Source of the DNA: Branchiostoma floridae
Taxonomy: Eukaryota > Chordata > Leptocardii > Amphioxiformes > Branchiostomatidae
Length of the DNA: 64,000 bases
Assembly: GCF_000003815.2 (NCBI RefSeq)
Contig: NC_049996.1
Location: 3,457,144-3,521,143, forward strand
Reading direction: 5' to 3'
Shown: positions 52,146 to 63,837 of the stretch, one piece after another
Numbering within the stretch: position 1 is the stretch's first letter
Layout: each line of letters starts with the position of its first letter
The notes under the pieces: model-generated
Told to the model about the DNA's origin: nothing
Databases searched by the model: none
What the model saw: only the letters and a program-made list of their open reading frames with translations
Made by a program: the position numbers and the translations under genes

Positions 52146-52365
52146 AGGGCGCGGTCACAAAGTAGGTCGCGCGATCGTCGTACGACTTTGATGCCATAGG
52201 ATTTCCAAGCAGGCTGTGACAGAACCAACCACAGACATGGATTCAAAACAGAACTTTGTGTACCGCAAGATAGTTGAACATTACAGGGGACGTACATTTT
52301 TGTCGTACAAAATGGACGAAGTTAGCGATCGTACGACGATCGCACGACCCATGTGACCGCGCCCT
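52146..52365. mobile_element. MITE with AGGGCGCGGTCACA ends
   Basis: AGGGCGCGGTCACAAAGTAG at the left and ATGTGACCGCGCCCT at the right, with inner GCGATCGTCGTACGA / TCGTACGACGATCGC arms. It is 220 bp, starting 45 bp after the stop codon of coiled-coil gene 2, so probably within its 3' UTR. Confidence 0.85.
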
Positions 52366-54458
52366 GGTTAGCCTGCAAAATATGTCATAGAACATTAATA
52401 TTAATATCATAGCAAGCGTAATGTTTTGCCTTTGTTTTGCCCAACTACTTCAATGATTCACATGACGATAAATATATTTCAATCGTTGTGGCTAAGAGAG
52501 AAGTAAGAAAAGCTATCTCAAAACGACTGTAATAATATCTTGTGAATTCTCTTCACATACAAATGGTGCTTTTAATTTAGAATACGTGCTATTCAAAACA
52601 TCTAGTTTCTATGTTCGTGCACTTTTGAAATATGTGTGTGGAATTGTGTGTGTGTAAAGATGTATTCAGTGGTATGTAAATGATATGCAAAGAATTCTAA
52701 CTATAGAATTATGTTGCTACAGAGATATGAAATAAACTATTTCCCTTTCATTGGCCTCCTGTTATTGTGGTATTGTTTTGTTTTCCATTATTCTCTTAGA
52801 GCCATTATTTCGTTATTAACTCTATGTAAAATAGAGGTACTGGTATTGTTGTGTTTGTGTGCGTACGCGTGTGTTTCCGGATATTTCAAGTCAATATAAC
52901 TCAAGAACCTCGGGATGGATTGTACTGCAGAAGATTTAGATCTTCCGTTTTTTGCCTCTTCTAAGTTGTCCTAGACATGCTATGCTACTATGATGATATG
53001 GTATCTATTGACCAAGACCGTATCCATGGGCCACGGAGGTAGAAGCATATACATATAAAAAGGCTAGTGGTTAGGACCCGGGAGCTTGAGGTGGCATGAC
53101 ATAGTATTTCACCTACGGGGATTTATATGGTTAAGGACCCCAAAGTGAGGAGGTTCGACGCCTCAAAATACATAGCAGGGTGCACAAGCAATTAACAAGA
53201 ATCTAATATGTTGAAGTGCAGGGTATAGCCTACAAAATAACTAAAAATGAGCCTAGATTTAGGATCGTTCTCTTTTTAAAGCCACTTTGATTTGACCCCA
53301 GCGGAGGTCATGAAACTGCAGCCGACGTACAGACAGTATCCGGTAACAGTATCAAGGCGTAAATTCACGCCGACCGAAAAAGCATCGCACTCAACTTATA
53401 TAGTATCAAAACTGATATGTACGTATACCATTCACCACAGTTTCCACCTCGCTGTTGTGAACAGGACAATAACTAACGCCTTTTCAAGTACTGTGGCGCA
53501 CAACTTTATACCCGAACTACTATTGTGTCCCGCGACCTTGAAAAAATTGCCTCTCTATATCTGCTTGAATGTCAATAACAGATGGCCGATGGCAGAAGCA
53601 GAGCATTACGGGAGTCTGTGAGAAATGTGAAGGTCTCTAAAATGGCGGCCATTATGTTTTACATTTTGGGACACACATTGTTTATCAAGTGGTACAGCAT
53701 GATCAAATGTTACACTCATCTCGAGTGCTACTACTGTTTGTTTGTAACGGTAGTAGATTTTTTAAGTACGTTGCAAAGTCCGGGTCCTGTTTAGGTCAAG
53801 ATTAAGGTCTACTTTTGAGAGACTTTTAGATCTTTGAAAATAACAAGAATGAGTCACATGGACACGGAGCATTTCTAACATTACTATCATGTGGATACGC
53901 AAAACTGAGCGTTGATTATGAATAAAGGAATGTTCAAGTTAGATTGCGAAAAAAAGGGGGAAAAATTAAAAACAAACTCAAAGATATGCTGAGCGTTTCA
54001 AAATCAACGAAATACGTGGAAATGTTATATTGGGTGGGGCCATGTCCTTGGTATGGCATATCGGTTGGGGCTGCACCCGTATTTCGGAAGGGATGTAAAA
54101 TGGGGTTTCCATGTTCGAGGAGGTGCATCGAGCACGTTTAAAGAAGAGGGGCTAGCAACCACTCGCTGTAAAAACATAATCTGTTACTGAAAACCAAGGA
54201 TATCTGTTGCCCTGCAAGAGTCTGATATAATAAGAGTACCTTCGATGTTTCAAAATCAGCGAATAACGTGGGAATGTTGCAAAATATCTCCACATAACGT
54301 TGTGAGGCAAACTCAACAGTCCACTTGATCGAAATCAAGACCCACTCAAAAACCTAGAATACTTCAATTCGTGGTAGCCCAAGTACCAAGTTTTTCTCAA
54401 GCGTTCGCCACTTTTATTTCAGCGTTGTATCGCCTTTCATGACATCGATAAATATGTT
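52366..54458. other. Intergenic stretch between coiled-coil genes 2 and 3
   Basis: No supported gene. The only point of note is a short repeat-related piece at 52890-52950 (CAATATAACTCAAGAACC). Confidence 0.5.
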
Positions 54459-56255
54459 TTGAAGTACGGTGAGCGATTTTTACCGCCAAATAACATTTCA
54501 GATCAAGCAAAATCTCTTTACAAAGTTGCCAACATGGATGGCAGAATGGACGACGATGTAGCGGACACAGAACGGATCAAGCCAGACTTGCGAGAAATGC
54601 CGAGTGAAGACGAAAATACCCGACGTCAACCGAATGAGGCCGATAACAGCGCACCGTCGAGGGGTTCGGGCGACCGGAGCATACTGTCAAAGGGTGGCGG
54701 TGACGGGAGCTTTCTGACCGGGAGCCCCGGAGAAGGTGTAGCGAGGAAAATGCGGAGCGACAACGTGGTTGAAAGAGCACACAACGACGCCGTACAACGG
54801 TCCCCGAAACACGACAACTGTCTCAACCCACAAGGCATCAACAAGGACGCAAACTCCATACATGAAGCAAAACACTACGAGCAACGGAAACAACATCAAG
54901 AATTCCTAGACCACGCAAAGAAGCTACAAGAAGAGGTAAAGAAGCAATCGTCTGTCATAGAAAATTTGCTTACTGCTAAAAGACAGCTGCAAACGGAACT
55001 TGAACAGCTAGCAGTGAGAGAACACCACTACCGAGAAAGAGCAGAGTATCTCGAAGAGAAAATACAAGCCATAACTGCGGAAACCGAAGAAACGAGAGAG
55101 CAAGCGAAAGATGTTGTTTCGGTGCATGACAAGCTACAGGGGCAGATAGAATGGCTGACACAAGCAAGAGACAGAGCCCACCGCATCAAAACAACGGCGA
55201 TGCGAGAAAAACACCGCATCCAACAAGAGCTGAAGCTAGAACAGGCCAAAATGGACCAGATGACAGTCGCGCTACGAGAGGCGAAGAAACAAAAACTTGT
55301 CGCAGACAGACGACGGATAGAAATGGCAAGATACAAGGACGACTTAACCAAGGCCTTGGAAAAGGAAAGATCAAGAAGTACAACCCTTCTCGAGTCGATA
55401 GAAACGTTGAAGATTCAAATGATCGAAGCCATGAAGGTACGAGACGATGCCGTACAAAGAGAAGTTTCCTTGCAGCAACAATGCGCTCGCTTGAAAGGAA
55501 TGCTACGCCGTGACAAAGTCCAAGACTACGACAAAAAAGGTTGCGTTGTACTTGACACCACAGAATGGCAAAGAGAGACACCAGGTTTTCGACTCCCATC
55601 TATAAACAACAGACAATACTCCAACAGGTCTATTCCTCCAAGCAGTGATTCCAAAATCACACTACCCGACATATCTCCACAACAACGGAGGAGAAAGTGC
55701 CGTCCTTTTGGTAGAATCTCTCGTAAAAAGATGCCCATACCAACATCAGTTGATCATGATTCGGATATACAAGACGAGTGGACTCCTCCCGAAGAAAACA
55801 ACCTCTCGCACCAGGCAAATTCTTTGTCAAAAACCCACCATCGTTCAATACAAGAAGACAGTGCGTACTCTGGGAGTTTTGAGTCGCTTCCCTACCTCCC
55901 AAATATCAACAAAAACGGTAAAACTTCCTCCAGTACAACCTCTTACTTCGAACAACATATCCCTAACAGGACGCGGTCGAAGGTTTCTAGACATCCCAAC
56001 CAAAGCCAGAGAAGTTCTATGCCCGAATTTCCACCTAAAAGACCGACGCGTTTCCGTTCGTACTCCGAGGGGCAAGCACTTATCCAAGAGGGACCAAATT
56101 CGTCGGATATCCCGAAGGATAATAGGCTAAAACCTATTCAGAATGGTACGGTTCTACCAAGTTGTATACAGAACAAAACAACGGAAACTGTCTGCAAAAC
56201 AAACAATGGACAACAACTGAATCAGAACCACATGATGCTGAAACAAACATACTAA
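54459..56255 (+). CDS. Coiled-coil gene 3 (single exon, 598 residues)
   Basis: Intact frame from ATG 54459 to TAA 56253-56255. A second ATG at 54534 (MDGRMDDDVADTERIKPDLR) is also possible. Residues about 1-140 are acidic and disordered, about 145-355 form a continuous coiled coil (AKKLQEEVKKQSSVIENLLT onward), and the rest is a Ser/Pro/Arg-rich tail. The core aligns with gene 1 exons 4-5 straight across the positions of the gene 1 introns. The motif after the coil, GCVVLDTTEWQ, matches GCFVLETTERL of gene 1. L-P-x-I motifs recur (RLPSINN, TLPDISP). AATAAA signals lie near 56600. Function unknown. Confidence 0.88.
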   Translation: MKYGERFLPPNNISDQAKSLYKVANMDGRMDDDVADTERIKPDLREMPSEDENTRRQPNEADNSAPSRGSGDRSILSKGGGDGSFLTGSPGEGVARKMRSDNVVERAHNDAVQRSPKHDNCLNPQGINKDANSIHEAKHYEQRKQHQEFLDHAKKLQEEVKKQSSVIENLLTAKRQLQTELEQLAVREHHYRERAEYLEEKIQAITAETEETREQAKDVVSVHDKLQGQIEWLTQARDRAHRIKTTAMREKHRIQQELKLEQAKMDQMTVALREAKKQKLVADRRRIEMARYKDDLTKALEKERSRSTTLLESIETLKIQMIEAMKVRDDAVQREVSLQQQCARLKGMLRRDKVQDYDKKGCVVLDTTEWQRETPGFRLPSINNRQYSNRSIPPSSDSKITLPDISPQQRRRKCRPFGRISRKKMPIPTSVDHDSDIQDEWTPPEENNLSHQANSLSKTHHRSIQEDSAYSGSFESLPYLPNINKNGKTSSSTTSYFEQHIPNRTRSKVSRHPNQSQRSSMPEFPPKRPTRFRSYSEGQALIQEGPNSSDIPKDNRLKPIQNGTVLPSCIQNKTTETVCKTNNGQQLNQNHMMLKQTY

Positions 56256-56699
56256 GGATGTACATAAGGTAGGAATGTGTACCTTTACAGTACAGTACAG
56301 TACAGTACAGTATAGTATGTAAGGTACGGTAAAAAATACCGGTCGGGAATATCATTGTACCTGTACTGTACCTAAATAACCTTGCACATGAAACGTTTTA
56401 GGTGAAAGCACGTTTTGTTTATGTCATCTTTGTGATTTGTTGCAACGCCATTTTGTTACTTATTCTAATTTTCATTTTCTTCGTGTATACTGCAATTCTT
56501 CGTACTCTTTGTGTATTCTTTAGACTGGGTACCACTGAATATAAACGTTTAACAATTCGCCAGAGTTGAATGGGGCTATTCAGCTGTTTGAAAACTTCAA
56601 TAAACAATAAACTGGATTGCCAAGAAGAAGAAGAAAATGTTGTCATGACTGTGTTGAGTTTCATGTATCACATATTTGAGGATTGAAGGTAGGCGTTCA
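56256..56699. other. 3' untranslated region of coiled-coil gene 3
   Basis: Contains a (ACAGT)n run at about 56288-56312 and tandem AATAAA signals near 56600. Confidence 0.55.
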
Positions 56700-57000
56700 A
56701 TGCACGAGTGGCTAGCATAGCGGACAGGAGACCGATCAAGCTAAGATTCCAGTTTTTTTTTACTAGACGTTGTGCCATTGGGAAAGGCACTTTACACAAC
56801 TTTCCTCACTCCACCCAGGTGTAAACATACTTTGGGTAGAAGTCAGTCAAGTCAAGTCAAAGTATGGGTAATGACTTCGGCTGGGGAGGTAAAAGGCAAT
56901 GGAAGGAGTGGAATGGTCTCTTTTTTCCAATACCGTACCCTAGACACAGTAGATAACAACCCACTGTCCCTATGGTCTTGAAAAGGCTATGGGACTACTT
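56700..57000 (+). mobile_element. tRNA-derived SINE
   Basis: Same body as the copy at 44.7-45.1 kb: ATTGGGAAAGGCACTTTACA, ACTTTCCTCACTCCACCCAG, GACTTCGGCTGGGGAGGTAA and CCGTACCCTAGACACAGTAG. The head is degenerate (GAGTGGCTAGCATAGCGGAC) and an AAGTCAAGTCAA insertion lies in the middle. Confidence 0.78.
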
Positions 57001-57979
57001 TTACATTTTTTGACGACGCCTCAGGGGAGTCGTCAAGTGGTATATATTGCATTCAGTCTGCAAAAATTCTAGGAATTGCACAGGCATTTTTCCAAGCATG
57101 CTAGTAATCCACAGTATGTTGGGTAAGCAAGTTCCCCCCCCCCCCCCCTAAATCTGTTCCAGATGTATCTCTGGTATGCAATGGTGGAATGTAGGTCACA
57201 CTTTTTCCCTGGGGGAATTTGTCCTTTGAAACTAGTGGTAAGACAGGGAAACTCTGCACAATGGATCACGTTGTCTTGGTTGTTATGTTATGTTATGAAG
57301 GATACATTTTCTTTTCCAGAGCTTGTTCAAGTCATACGCCACAGACAGACAGGAAATACTTTTGTAGTGCTCAGCTGTAGGTTTAGGTCACTGGCAGACC
57401 ATTGTGCTGTACCGGGGATAGTACATTTCTGCTGGCTGTAGGTTTATGTTACAGGTGGCCTAGTATATTGTGCCAGGGATAGTGCGACAGGGAAGTTCCA
57501 GTCTATTTCTGATTTCAGCTGTATTGTTGTACCCTCAATCGTCGTCATGGCAATGATACATTTTTATTTCCAGTCTTGTTTATTAGAGTGTTTAAATAAA
57601 AGCAGCCCATTTGTAAAGAAATTCTGGTTTTCAACATGTTGGTACGGCATAATACGTTGAATATCGTGAATTCACTTTTTGATCCTTCCGATCCAACATA
57701 ATGATTATTTTTACTTAAAAAAGGGACAAATAGCCACATGTACTGTGTTCCCCCTCCATAACAACATGATATGCGCTTACGTGACTTAATGGTCTCATGC
57801 TGACATATCGTGACGTCATAGCTGTCAATCATATCGCTTTTCTTCTGTGTACAAATATGTTAAGTGTTCTTGAATGTGTAAAAGAGTAAAAAAAATCGAT
57901 CGTAACAAGCTCGTGAAAAAACACACTCCATTTCTTTCGAGAATACTTGAAAGACAAAGGTACGACAGGACAAGTGCGT
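57001..57979. other. Intergenic, no recognised gene
   Basis: A small direct duplication (CAGCTGTAGGTTTAGGTCAC / TGGCTGTAGGTTTATGTTAC) is visible at 57370-57460. No other structure was seen. Confidence 0.5.
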
Positions 57980-58620
57980 AGTCAAGAACGTCACATGGGT
58001 CCAAAATTCTGTCCGAACGGTCGTTGACATCATGATCATGATTCTTCTAGGGTCATCGTCCTCTGTGCATAGTTGCATTAGGTTGGTAAGTCACTGAATA
58101 AACAAATTCTTTATACACAACTAAGTGTTTTGTTCAACTGACGTTTCGGTGACCGTCTGTCACTTTCCTCAGGGCAATTCTCACTGGTCCACATTGCACT
58201 GCAGCTAATGTATGTATATATGCAAATACATTACGTTTGGGCCCGCATCTGTAAGCAGCGACACCTATGCTGCAATGCAATATATGAACCAGTCGAACCG
58301 CCCTGGAGAAGGTGACAGACGGTCACGAAAATGTCGGTTTAGTATAATGCATGATTGTGGATAAAGAATCTTGTTATTCTTTCAAAGACTTTGTCCAAAG
58401 TCCAAAGAATTAAAAATCATCAGAGTAAAATAAATAAAGTGATCAAGTGAAGTGAGAGAATTTTCATTATTGAAGACACCTATCATATAATGATAGCGAT
58501 GGATTGATGCATCTTCGGAGCAAACCGCCAGGGGTCCTACGCCATTTTCCCCTGGCAACAGCTGTCTGGTAATGTCAATGACCGTTCGGACAGACTTTGG
58601 ACCCATGTGACGTTCTTAAA
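57980..58620. mobile_element. Inverted-repeat element enclosing PLE-like ends
   Basis: AAGAACGTCACATGGGTCCA and TGTCCGAACGGTC at about 57985-58025 recur in reverse complement at about 58573-58618. Inside are two inverted segments with GGTGACAGACGGTCACGAAA or its equivalent (minus strand about 58145-58185, plus strand about 58303-58345). They look like PLE terminal repeats with a hammerhead-like core. Confidence 0.55.
58145..58185 (-). ncRNA. Hammerhead-like motif, second family
   Basis: The minus strand reads CTGAGGA (fits CUGANGA), a GTGAC/GTCAC hairpin, then CGAAACGTC. Stem I pairing is weak. It has the same order of parts as the PLE-end motif at 37.1 kb but unrelated stem sequence. Probably degenerate. 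Confidence 0.3.
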
Positions 58621-59749
58621 TTAACAAAGCACTTGTGCTTTTGTATTTTGAGTACTCAGGAGTGCACTTTTTCAAGAGGTCGTTTTTGATCGATTTTCCG
58701 ACTCCTTTACACATCCAAGAATACTTTACAATTTTGTACACCAAAAAATAGCAAGATGATTGACATCTATGACGTCATGATAATTTGAGACCTTTGAGTA
58801 ATAAAAACACTAGCACTTCCAGGATCATATGAAAACGCTAGCACATACAGAAACCGGGCGTTATGTTGTAGTTCTTTTTCGTTCCTTTTCGTTCCTTTTT
58901 GTTCCTTTTCTCACTTTCGATACATCGCCAAAGAAAGGGGGTCAAAATCGACCTTGACCTTCGTCTTGCTAACATCAACCCATATATTATAAGACTCATC
59001 CAAACAACTTATCCAAATGTTGTTGCTGACCACATAAATGTCGAAACACAGATAGACAGACACAGACACATGCAGACACACAAAAACAGTGCCTCGAATT
59101 TTCATAGAGGTACGCACTGAGACTGACACATCCTCACATCTGTTTGGAGAGTATGAACGTGTAGATGTTGCAATCGGCAGAGTACCATACAACCAAGCGA
59201 CATTCTCTCATGCTTGGGTCAGATTTCAAAATCTGGGCCCCGCCGGGCTGTTTTTTGAAACGATTTTTAAACTGTTTATCAAGAAATACACACAGATCAA
59301 GCTTGACTAATTGTTCTTTCTCCTTTTCTGTGTTACGTTGCCTTGTATACCATACCTTTCGTTGCAAGGCCGCAAACAACTCGGGGGGTCGCCATTTTGA
59401 AAATGTGACCCTAACATATTTTATAACACGGGGTGCCACGATGTGTTGTGTTCGGCAACATTCCCCGACAGGGTTACATGTACGGTATATTTTGAGCGCG
59501 AGTGATTTAAAGCTTCCTTCGTCAACCTGCCAAACAAAAAATAACAGACATGCCGAACATATGTCGCCCGAAGAGTCTCCAATTCGTCTTTGTCTGACCA
59601 AATCCAAACTGTTTATAGTAAAAGGGGGTCTAACGTTACACTTCGTGCTCTGAAAGAAGACATTGTGACCTTCGTATCATAACAACATTCTTCATTGACA
59701 CAAAAAACGACTTTCGGCGACTTTCAAATAAGGTCGCTAACTGTCTCGA

Positions 59750-59945
59750 GTACGCATGCGCGGCGACAGGAATTGTGGGTACTATGTCAAAGGTGAAGGT
59801 CCCTGACTTGTAGACAGTTCCCGTCTTGACCATTGTCTTGATTTGCATAAGAATGTCAAGACGTGTTTTGTTTACTAATCTGTTTTAGGAGTCTTTACCT
59901 TTGACATATTACCCACAATTCATGTTGCTGCTTTCTCGTGCGCAC
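59750..59945. mobile_element. Inverted-repeat element
   Basis: GAATTGTGGGTACTATGTCA followed by AAGGTGAAGG at the left is matched in reverse complement by CCTTTGACATATTACCCACA and ATTC at the right. It is about 190 bp. Overlapping open frames on both strands upstream (59134-59653) have no supporting signature. Confidence 0.6.
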
Positions 59946-61025
59946 TCGGAACGACGAACGCATTGTCATCACTACATGCACGAATAGAAATGTGTAAAAG
60001 AAACTATACATTGTACATAACTTTCTTTCCTCGTAGAAGCAAGACAAGGCGATACGTCCAAACCACAAAACTGATGACTTATCATTAAGGTGAATGAAAT
60101 ATGAATATGAAGATAAAAACATGAAATCATTAAAGGAATCGGGCTAAGATCAAGAAAAAATACTGCATCACTTAATCATATACGGTGTAATTATAAGAAA
60201 AGCAACATACATTATCAAAATCTCTTGAGGTAGTATACACATATTTTAAGAAAAGGGAAGAAGCATGTAAACGTTAAATATAGTGATATCATAGCTCCAG
60301 ATGTATTGTTTATCCAAGTATAATTATAAATACATGTAGTAGTACTTAGCCTTTAGTGTCCCATGTAACACAACCAAACTGTTGCATTTAGCCCATATGG
60401 GCAGGAACATATGACAATATACCAAACTACATGCGAATGCAGCAAATTAAAGGGATCGTGAGATACAGCTGCGAACAGCACAACAACGTTAACCCCAACT
60501 ACAATACTTCGTCAGAATTCGAAGGTGACCCGCCTTCTCGGAGTAAAAGAATAACATCTGGAATTCAGATATCAATTTTTAACTGTTGTATGTTGTTGAT
60601 GCTTCAAAAGGGACATATTTGGAATTGAATGGTGCATCATTTAAGGACTTCTCTGTTTAGTTATGGTCTTAAGCTCCAAAAGTAGACATGAAAGGATCTG
60701 CCATTTAGAGAGTAGACAAATACTTCGCAGTGTGCTAGATGTGTCAATGAATTAGGTTGACAAATTGATCTATTTCCCACTTTAACAGAGATGACGCAGC
60801 CTTTATTTTCTTTGGCATTAGTACTTATAATTCTTCTTCTTATACTTCATAATGTAGTTATGTTCTGTCGTCTTCCACTGTTCATTGTGCTCTAGGGGGC
60901 TTTCTCCAGTACAATGAACCTGAGTGTAAATACTGTATATAGTGTCTGACTTCTCTTTCACAATCTGTGGAAGAATAGCTCTTCAGTTAGCTAAACTAGC
61001 TCGAAATCAACTTTAATCTACACTT
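59946..61025. other. Intergenic, no recognised gene
   Basis: AT-rich sequence in which I could support no exon, RNA gene or repeat pair. Confidence 0.5.
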
Positions 61026-61399
61026 AGGCCATGTCGATTTGATTATATGGATGACATCCCGTCCGCATCAATTTTCCGGCTGTTATGAAAAAAAAGTTTT
61101 CAACTATTCTATAATTCGTACAAAGCAGCTCCGAAATGAGCAAATGCATGGCGTAGATTGCAAAAATGATATCAGAAATCATATAATGTCAACGTCGATT
61201 CCAAGGTCAAATTAGAAGATGCGAAAGAATAAAAATGAATAATCTATTGTTCGGTATATCATGAATTTCATATCATCATACCTGACCACTTTGATTTCAT
61301 AATGAAGGCATTTTTTTGGGCCAAACTTTATTTTATTCGCATCGATTTGGGGTTCCCAGAAGATGCCATCCATATAATCAAATCAACATGGCCAGGCTA
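61026..61399. mobile_element. MITE with long inverted ends
   Basis: GCCATGTCGATTTGATTATA then TGGATGACATC at the left pairs with the reverse complement at the right (GATGCCATCCATATAATCAA, ATCAACATGGCC). The arms are about 33 bp with three mismatches and the body is AT-rich and non-coding. Confidence 0.8.
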
Positions 61400-62379
61400 G
61401 AAAATGAAATTTAGAAAGTTCACAGCGAATGATATTGTTGGCTGAGGCTAATATGCCAAGTTCGCATCAGCTAACTAGATTTAAAAGAAAAGACTACGTA
61501 CATTTGACTGAACACTCATAAATAAAGTAGCCTATACCAGGCTCTTTAGGATACTGAAAAAATAGCAAAAATTGGCCACATAAACCGAATAACTTGCAAT
61601 AGGAATCGACTGAATAGTTGCATATTTTGAGCTTCAACTGATCTTAGTTGGCTAATTTCTCTATCAGATTATTGGCAAATTTCTGTCATTTTTCAATCAC
61701 CCGAAGAAGCCTGATAGAGGCTACAAGGGATGAGCGAAAGTGCCGTATGTGATATATGGATTATGGCAACCCAGCAGCCGGATATGATATTTGATATCGT
61801 CCCCTAAAATAGCCAAGGTATCACTTACACAGGATTTTACCATGACGGTATGTCTGGATCAGTATAGCACCACGAGTTAGTGAAATCTGGAACCACTGGC
61901 GAAAACTAGGACGTTTGCTTTGACCATATTCTAACGTCTATTTGATACTGGGGGTCAATTTATGGCATTACCATTCCAAATAAACACGCATCCTCGCATT
62001 GGTCTCTTTGCTAATGAAATCAATCTGCTGTGTATATCATTTACACTTGTTGACAGCTATGGTATAGTATTTAGCATGTAAGTTTTCCCGCCTGTTTTTC
62101 GATACACCAATAAAATAGCAATTTTGTCGCCAAAATCCAACGTTTATTGGGATTTTATGTTCAGATTATGAAATTATGGAACGGTTTGGTACTTAACATG
62201 GTTCGGAAACCCCGCTGGTAAGAGATTTTGTAGAGCGCGTACGGAATGCAGAAACTGCCTAGGTACACAAAAAAGCACATCCAATCCGCGCCCATATACC
62301 CCGTTAATAGATAGGCATGATACTCTAAGAATAACTTCGGTACATCCGAAATCTTTCCCGGTGCCGCAGCCACTAACGC
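61400..62379. other. Intergenic, no recognised gene
   Basis: Nothing supported in this stretch. Confidence 0.45.
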
Positions 62380-62649
62380 CTACCCCTCCAACGAATTGAA
62401 ACACTATTACAAGAAGTACAAGAAAGAAAAGATGTCGGCGGAAACTGCAATAAAGGGACTTAACCATGACTGCGTTTTTGCAGGGGCGAGGGGAAGAAGG
62501 AAGTATTTCTGCCACGATGTGTACGTGTGTTTTCCCCCGGTTTATCATGGTGACGTGAAGCAGCCCCGTTTGCAGCAAGCCGGCAGCTATACCCCGAGTA
62601 ACTATGCCGTAAGGTTGCACCAGAATAGACTGGAGGGCGTCAGGCGTAG
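62380..62649 (+). CDS. Candidate coding exon, unrecognised product
   Basis: An open frame on the plus strand reading NAYPSNELKHYYKKYKKEKM and continuing to LHQNRLEGVRR ends at AG|GTAAGTAG, a perfect donor consensus. A possible alternative acceptor (GTTTTTGCAG) lies at about 62474-62483. Composition is basic, with Tyr/Lys-rich and Cys-containing parts. No domain is recognised and no partner exon was found before the window ends. A chance frame is quite possible. Confidence 0.3.
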
Positions 62650-63139
62650 GTAAGTAGCAAAAATGATATTCTCAATGTTGTACTACAATGTGAGGTAGCC
62701 ATCTGAGTTATACCCCCTTTCTACTAAGACGGCGCTCTCGCCGCGCTCTCTCTGCGACCTATAATTTCGCAGATCGCTCAACGAATCGTATAGAAACGAA
62801 ATAAATCTTTTTATACTTTGCGTCTTTTGTAGTCTTCTCTGGCACACTTTTACATTTTGTACTCCGTATGAAATCAAAGGTTGCACATGTTCTATTTAGG
62901 TCGCAGTGAGAGCGCAGCGCGATCGCCGTCTAGTGGAAAGGGGACCTTAGGCCTATGTCACATTTCCAAGCAAACCGGGGCCCGGCCGGGCAGCTTTCGG
63001 GAACGAAAAGTATGATATAAAAGACAACAAACTATACGCATAAGGATGGGAATTGTTTTTGTATATTTTTACGTTTTCGTTTCAACAAATGTGACGTTAG
63101 CCTACTCGAACACGGTACCGCTATTTTACACCCCTCCCT

Positions 63140-63268
63140 TCCGAATACATCTCCAAGCAGTATGCCCTAGCTTCACAGGATTCGAACCAAGGTCTCCAAG
63201 TTACCAACTAACTGGAACCAGAAGTACAACTGTGAACCGCTACCAGTTGAGCTACAGGGACATATATA
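63140..63268 (-). mobile_element. tRNA-like SINE head
   Basis: On the minus strand TGTAGCTCAACTGGTAGCGG (A box) and GGTTCGAATCC (B box) are spaced as in a tRNA. The sequence is similar to 39748-39845 and was the likely origin of that SINE family's promoter. The cloverleaf does not close, so it is not scored as a tRNA gene. Confidence 0.65.
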
Positions 63269-63837
63269 CCCGATTCTTTAAATGCATGTGGGTCTCAGTT
63301 TGGATGCCTGTAGCAATATAACGTTATGTTTCTAAGCCTTGAAATATTTACTTGTAAACTTTTATCACGATTTAAACTCTGGAAACGTAAGATTCTCGAC
63401 TTTACGGGTCTGTGTACCCCTCTTAACCCCAGTAAAGATGAAAGTCTTAACATTTATAGTGTTTACATACCTATTATATTGATGTGACTTTACGAGTACA
63501 TATTACAGGGCCACCTACAGCATACTGTATAGTTTGGTACTTCGCTATATGGTATTTGATATACCGATGATGTAGCATGTGGAACGAAAACATCTAACAT
63601 TTTGGCACGGCAAAGTGAAACGTTCCTGTGAAACATTTTTGTTGAAGGCATATATATATATATTAGGAAATAGATATCATTTAGAAATAAAATTTCCTGG
63701 TATAGTTAGTTCTTACCAAGGTGAAAAACAAGTGATGATTTCAGATACATTTGATGTCGGAAAGAATCAATTTATCGACATCAAAAATTGGTAAAACCAC
63801 CCACAAAGTTTAGTGGATATCAAAGATTGCAGTTCAA

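Noticed and set aside
59134-59653. Overlapping 150-residue open frames on both strands
   Set aside because: Neither has a recognisable domain, splice context or repeat support; overlap on both strands suggests chance.
62161-62620. Minus-strand frame with a hydrophobic segment (HLFFLVLLVIVFQF)
   Set aside because: It lies antisense to the better-supported plus-strand frame with a splice donor; one hydrophobic stretch is not enough evidence.
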